From Candidatus Colicola caccequi (GTDB taxonomy: Bacteria > Bacteroidota > Bacteroidia > Bacteroidales > Paludibacteraceae), in contig JAGHTR010000001.1 in NCBI GenBank assembly GCA_018065205.1, forward strand, positions 1-18,140: a stretch of 18,140 nucleotides of DNA, in the 5' to 3' direction. Of this stretch, positions 15,180-18,140 are shown in pieces. Made by a program: the position numbers and the translations under genes. Numbering within the stretch: the stretch's first letter is position 1; every line of letters begins with the position of its first letter. Under the pieces are notes generated by a model that saw nothing but the letters and a program-made list of their open reading frames with translations, was not told where the DNA came from and ran no database searches.

Positions 15180-16136
15180 ATGAAAGGATTGGTAATTAAA
15201 TCAACGGGAAGCAGTTTTGCTGTGCTCATGGAGGACGGCCAGACGCGGGAGTGCCATGTAAAGGGTAATTTCCGTATTCGTGGTATTCGTACTACCAATC
15301 CGGTGGCAGTGGGAGATAATGTGGAAGTGGAGATGTTAGGGGATGGTACCAATTGGATTAAGGCGATTGAACCGCGACGTAATTATATCATCCGTCGTTC
15401 CACTAATCTGAGTAAGGAGGCGCATATTTTAGCCACTAACCTAGATCAAGTGTTGCTTTTGGTGACAGTCAATCATCCTGTTACGTCGCTCACCTTCATT
15501 GACCGTTTTTTAGCTACCGCAGAAGCCTATCGAGTGCCCGTCGTTGTGGTGATTAACAAGATGGACTTAATGAATGAGCAGGAACGGCAGACGGTAGCAG
15601 AGTGGCAAGGGTTGTATGAAGCATTAGGCTACACAACGATGGCTATTTCAACAAGGAACCCAAGGGATATAGAACAAATCTGCGCTTTGTTGCAAGGCAA
15701 GACAACATTATTGAGTGGTAATTCCGGTGTCGGTAAATCAACGTTACTGAATGCATTGTTTGGTGAGGAAAAAACACGCACCGGCATTATATCTACATCC
15801 CACGATAAGGGCATGCATACAACTACCTTCTCGGAAATGTATCTTCTGCCCTCTCTAAACTCTAAACTCTCCACTCTCAACGGCCAGCGCAGCTGGCTCA
15901 TCGATACTCCGGGCGTGAAAGGATTTGGTGGGGTAGAGATGGATAAGTACGAAGTCAGCCATTACTTCCGGGAGATTTTTCAGGTGGGGCGTGAGTGCAA
16001 GTATGGCAACTGTATCCATCTCAACGAACCCGGTTGCGCGGTAGTGAAGGCGGTTGAAGAGGGACGTATTGCGCTATCGAGATATGAGAGTTATATCAGC
16101 CTTTTAGGCGATGCTGAAGAAAGTAAATATAGATAG
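15180..16136 (+). CDS. rsgA: Ribosome small subunit-dependent GTPase RsgA
   Basis: This circularly permuted GTPase helps mature the 30S subunit. The 318-residue protein has an N-terminal OB fold (about 1-68), then the GTPase motifs in permuted order: G4 NKMD (126-129), G5 near AIST (155-158), G1 GNSGVGKS (180-187), switch I/G2 around HTTTFSEM (213-220) and G3 DTPG (242-245). The C-terminal zinc site is Cys273, Cys278, His280, Cys286. Between G2 and G3, about residues 225-236 are an insertion encoded by a heptamer DNA repeat, placed where relatives usually have only a short turn before the strand leading to DTPG. All catalytic motifs remain intact, so the enzyme is probably active. It starts 1 base after the preceding stop codon. 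Confidence 0.93.
   Translation: MKGLVIKSTGSSFAVLMEDGQTRECHVKGNFRIRGIRTTNPVAVGDNVEVEMLGDGTNWIKAIEPRRNYIIRRSTNLSKEAHILATNLDQVLLLVTVNHPVTSLTFIDRFLATAEAYRVPVVVVINKMDLMNEQERQTVAEWQGLYEALGYTTMAISTRNPRDIEQICALLQGKTTLLSGNSGVGKSTLLNALFGEEKTRTGIISTSHDKGMHTTTFSEMYLLPSLNSKLSTLNGQRSWLIDTPGVKGFGGVEMDKYEVSHYFREIFQVGRECKYGNCIHLNEPGCAVVKAVEEGRIALSRYESYISLLGDAEESKYR
15853..15880 (+). repeat. Heptamer tandem repeat (CTCTAAA type) inside rsgA
   Basis: Four 7-base units lie end to end: CTCTAAA, CTCTAAA, CTCTCCA, CTCTCAA. In the rsgA frame they encode most of SLNSKLSTLN (225-234). Unit 3 begins on a codon boundary; a perfect CTCTAAA there would read CTC TAA and stop translation at codon 231, but the actual unit reads CTC TCC. 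Confidence 0.75.
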
Positions 16137-16144
16137 GGTGCTAA

Positions 16145-16199
16145 ATAGACGATTAATAGACGATTAATAGACTATTCATAGACGATTAATAGACTATTC
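16145..16199 (+). repeat. 11-base tandem repeat (ATAGACGATTA / ATAGACTATTC, five units)
   Basis: Five uninterrupted 11-base units fill most of the 81-base gap between rsgA and queA, in the order A-A-B-A-B, where A is ATAGACGATTA and B is ATAGACTATTC. The array is bracketed by ATAGGGTG at 16133-16140 (overlapping the rsgA stop) and again at 16202-16209. Nothing resembling a promoter or U-rich terminator is visible in the gap. Stop codons occur throughout. Confidence 0.85.
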
Positions 16200-16217
16200 G
16201 TATAGGGTGAAAGAACT

Positions 16218-17390
16218 ATGGAAGTACTGAGAATAGACGATTTTAATTATCCGTTACCGGATGAGCGGATTGCTAAATATCCGCTGCAGGAACGGGATCA
16301 TAGCAAGTTATTGGTCTATAAAGACGGTCAAGTAAGTGAGGACCGTTTTTATAATGTAGGAGAGTATATCCCTACGCATTCGTTACTCGTATATAATAAC
16401 ACGCGCGTTATACAAGCGCGGTTGGTGTTCCATAAGCAGTCCGGCGCTCGCGTGGAGGTTTTCTGCTTAGAACCGATAGCTCCGCATGACTATCAGTTAT
16501 CGCTGGGTAGCCAAACGGGTTGCACGTGGAAGACGATGATTGGTAACCTTAAGAAATGGAAAGAAGGTAGATTAGCATTGCAAGTTGGTGCAACTACTTT
16601 ATATGCCGAGCGATTATCCACTACAGGCAATACGCACGAAGTGCAATTTACATGGGATAACCCGACATTATCTTTTGCCGAGATATTGGATGCGATGGGT
16701 GAGTTGCCTATCCCCCCGTATTTGAATCGTGCTACGGAGGAGAGTGATAAGAAGACTTATCAGACGGTGTATTCCAAAATCAAGGGTTCGGTGGCTGCTC
16801 CCACTGCCGGCTTGCATTTCACAGATGCCGTCTTGGATGATTTGCGGAGTAGAGGAATACGAATGAGTGAAGTGACTTTACACGTAGGAGCCGGCACGTT
16901 TCAACCGGTTAAAACGGAGGATGCCAATCAACATACGATGCATACTGAGATTATTGCTGTGCCACGCAAGGCAATAGAGGATATACGTGATAATGTCGGT
17001 CACATTGTGGCGGTGGGTACGACCAGTATGCGGACTTTGGAGAGTTTGTATTTTATTGGTGAAACGTTACAGATGCATGTGCCGCAGTTCGTTGCTTATG
17101 AAAGCGAACATACGATGACTACGCAGCAAAGCATGCAACGGCTATTGGATTATCTGGATGAGACGCATCAAGACACCTTGCATGCAGAAACGCAGATAAT
17201 GATTAAGCCCGGGTATGAGTTCCATGTGGTGAATCAGTTGATTACTAATTTCCACCAGCCTAAATCAACATTGTTGCTTTTGGTGAGCGCGTTTGTGAAA
17301 GGCGATTGGCATACGATTTATGATTATGCCTTGAGTCATGATTTTAGATTCCTCAGTTATGGGGATAGTAGTATATTATTTAGACGATGA
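16218..17390 (+). CDS. queA: S-adenosylmethionine:tRNA ribosyltransferase-isomerase
   Basis: This enzyme transfers and isomerises the ribosyl part of SAM onto 7-aminomethyl-7-deazaguanine in tRNA, giving epoxyqueuosine, a late step in queuosine synthesis. Family blocks are FNYPLPDERIAKYPLQERD (9-27), VYNNTRVIQARL (58-69), GELPIPPYL (161-169), YQTVYSKIKGSVAAPTAGLH (181-200), LHVGAGTFQPVK (221-232), HTMHTE (239-244), VGTTSMRTLES (266-276) and TNFHQPKSTLLLLVSAF (343-359), with a terminal FRFLSYGDSSIL (376-387). At 390 residues it is about 40 longer than B. subtilis QueA. Most of the excess lies at about 277-325, between VGTTSMRTLES and the PGYEF block, a region that I believe is also longer in other Bacteroidota members. 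The stop overlaps the tatD start by ATGA. Confidence 0.93.
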   Translation: MEVLRIDDFNYPLPDERIAKYPLQERDHSKLLVYKDGQVSEDRFYNVGEYIPTHSLLVYNNTRVIQARLVFHKQSGARVEVFCLEPIAPHDYQLSLGSQTGCTWKTMIGNLKKWKEGRLALQVGATTLYAERLSTTGNTHEVQFTWDNPTLSFAEILDAMGELPIPPYLNRATEESDKKTYQTVYSKIKGSVAAPTAGLHFTDAVLDDLRSRGIRMSEVTLHVGAGTFQPVKTEDANQHTMHTEIIAVPRKAIEDIRDNVGHIVAVGTTSMRTLESLYFIGETLQMHVPQFVAYESEHTMTTQQSMQRLLDYLDETHQDTLHAETQIMIKPGYEFHVVNQLITNFHQPKSTLLLLVSAFVKGDWHTIYDYALSHDFRFLSYGDSSILFRR

Positions 17391-18140
17391 TAGATACACA
17401 TGCACATTTGGATGAAGAGCCTTATCGCGAGGATTTAGATGCGTTTATTGCACAACAGCGCGAGGGCGGAGTAGAGACTATCTTAGTGCCGGGAGTGGAT
17501 GCTTCCTCGATAGAGGATGTATGGAATGTCTGTGCACGTTATCCCGGGTACTTATATCCGGCGATTGGTCTGCATCCGGAGAATGTGAAGGAAGATTGGG
17601 AGGAGCAGTTGGTGCTGATGCGTCAACTATTGAAGGAGAGACAATACATCGCCATAGGCGAGATAGGATTAGATTATCATTTTGACATAACGTATAAAGA
17701 CGCTCAGCATGAGGCTTTTCGTCGTCAGTTGGCTTGGGCTGAAGAGTTGGACTTGCCGGTTATGATTCACGTGCGTGATGCTACCGAAGATGCGTTAGCC
17801 ATATTAAAAGAATACGCCCCTTCGAAGGATCGAAAGGGGGTTCGTGGTGTGATGCATTGCTGGAGCGGTAGTGAAGAAGTGGCTCAGCAGTTAGTCCAGA
17901 TGGGTTTGTATTTAGGAATAGGTGGTATTATCACCTTTAAAAATTGCAAGTTGCGTGAGCACTTGAATAGTATTCCTTTGGACCGTATTGTTTTAGAAAC
18001 CGACTCACCATATATGGCACCTGTTCCTCATCGTGGGGAGCGGAATGAGAGTCAATGGATGAGTTATGTGGCTGCGGTCCTCAGTGAGATTTATCATTGC
18101 ACCGCAGAAGAGGTGATTGCCACCACTTCTGCTAATGCAA
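17387..18140 (+). CDS. tatD: TatD-family metal-dependent hydrolase (3' partial)
   Basis: This is a TIM-barrel metallohydrolase of the TatD DNase family. The 251 visible residues are nearly the whole protein, and perhaps ten residues lie beyond the right edge. Metal ligands are His5 and His7 in DTHAHLD (3-9), Glu92 in IGEIGLDY (90-97), His128 in MIHVRDA (126-132), His157 in MHCWSG (156-161) and Asp206 in ETDSPYMAP (204-212). GLHPENV (61-67) and PHRGERNES (214-222) are further markers. TatD proteins have been linked to DNA repair and 3'-5' exonuclease or D-aminoacyl-tRNA deacylase activity. Which applies here cannot be told, and the paralogues YcfH and YjjV are equally possible names. It overlaps queA by 4 bases. 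Confidence 0.9.
   Translation, partial: MIDTHAHLDEEPYREDLDAFIAQQREGGVETILVPGVDASSIEDVWNVCARYPGYLYPAIGLHPENVKEDWEEQLVLMRQLLKERQYIAIGEIGLDYHFDITYKDAQHEAFRRQLAWAEELDLPVMIHVRDATEDALAILKEYAPSKDRKGVRGVMHCWSGSEEVAQQLVQMGLYLGIGGIITFKNCKLREHLNSIPLDRIVLETDSPYMAPVPHRGERNESQWMSYVAAVLSEIYHCTAEEVIATTSANA

Noticed and set aside
16145..16199. CRISPR array
   Set aside because: Units of 11 bases with no spacers and no cas genes; it is a simple tandem repeat.
16218..17390. QueA excess length as a novel insertion
   Set aside because: The extra segment before PGYEF appears, from memory, to be usual in Bacteroidota QueA proteins, and all motifs are intact.

Overview
The window looks like a chromosomal segment from an uncultured member of the Bacteroidales (Bacteroidota). 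Supporting signs are promoters of the Bacteroidota type (TTTG or TTG, about 20 bases, then TAnnTTTG), little sign of Shine-Dalgarno use, a nuclease with InlB-like repeats and a C-terminal tail of the kind seen on exported proteins of this phylum, and the order hisS, DUF1599 gene, DoxX gene, tpiA, which I recall as common in Bacteroidales. No integrase, transposase, phage gene, tRNA, rRNA or CRISPR array was seen. Gene density is very high, and the longest stretch without a gene is 147 bases (7041-7187).

Layout. (1) Bases 1-4733, plus strand: the tail of an unidentified membrane protein gene, pssA (phospholipid synthesis), a secreted endonuclease I family protein, a PAP2 family membrane phosphatase and rlmB (23S rRNA methylation), packed with overlaps or short gaps. 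(2) Bases 4730-7040, minus strand: kdsB (CMP-Kdo synthesis), deoD (purine nucleoside phosphorylase) and a small predicted outer-membrane barrel. The barrel gene meets rlmB tail to tail with a 4-base overlap of stop codons. (3) Bases 7041-7187: a divergent promoter region serving kdsB on one side and waaA on the other. (4) Bases 7188-18140, plus strand: waaA, hisS, a two-copy DUF1599 gene, a DoxX-like gene, tpiA, a gamma-carbonic-anhydrase-like gene, pyrH, frr, an Omp85-type barrel without POTRA domains, rsgA, queA and the nearly complete tatD. Gaps in this run never exceed 81 bases and several genes overlap by ATGA, so it may be one long transcription unit.

The genes are mostly core functions: envelope lipids and lipid A-Kdo assembly (pssA, kdsB, waaA), translation and ribosome upkeep (hisS, frr, rsgA, rlmB, queA), nucleotide metabolism (pyrH, deoD) and glycolysis (tpiA). 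kdsB makes the activated Kdo that WaaA transfers to lipid A, and the two genes leave the same intergenic region in opposite directions, which suggests joint control.

I do not see an obviously new multi-gene system. The most unusual signals are small. A telomere-like heptamer array (CTCTAAA type) lies in frame inside the GTPase domain of rsgA, and its third unit differs from the others exactly where a perfect copy would create a stop codon. Two further short tandem repeats sit at gene junctions: an 8-base unit after the carbonic anhydrase gene and an 11-base unit between rsgA and queA. Other points of interest are the duplicated DUF1599 domain, the DoxX fusion, and possible RNA hairpins at two gene ends.
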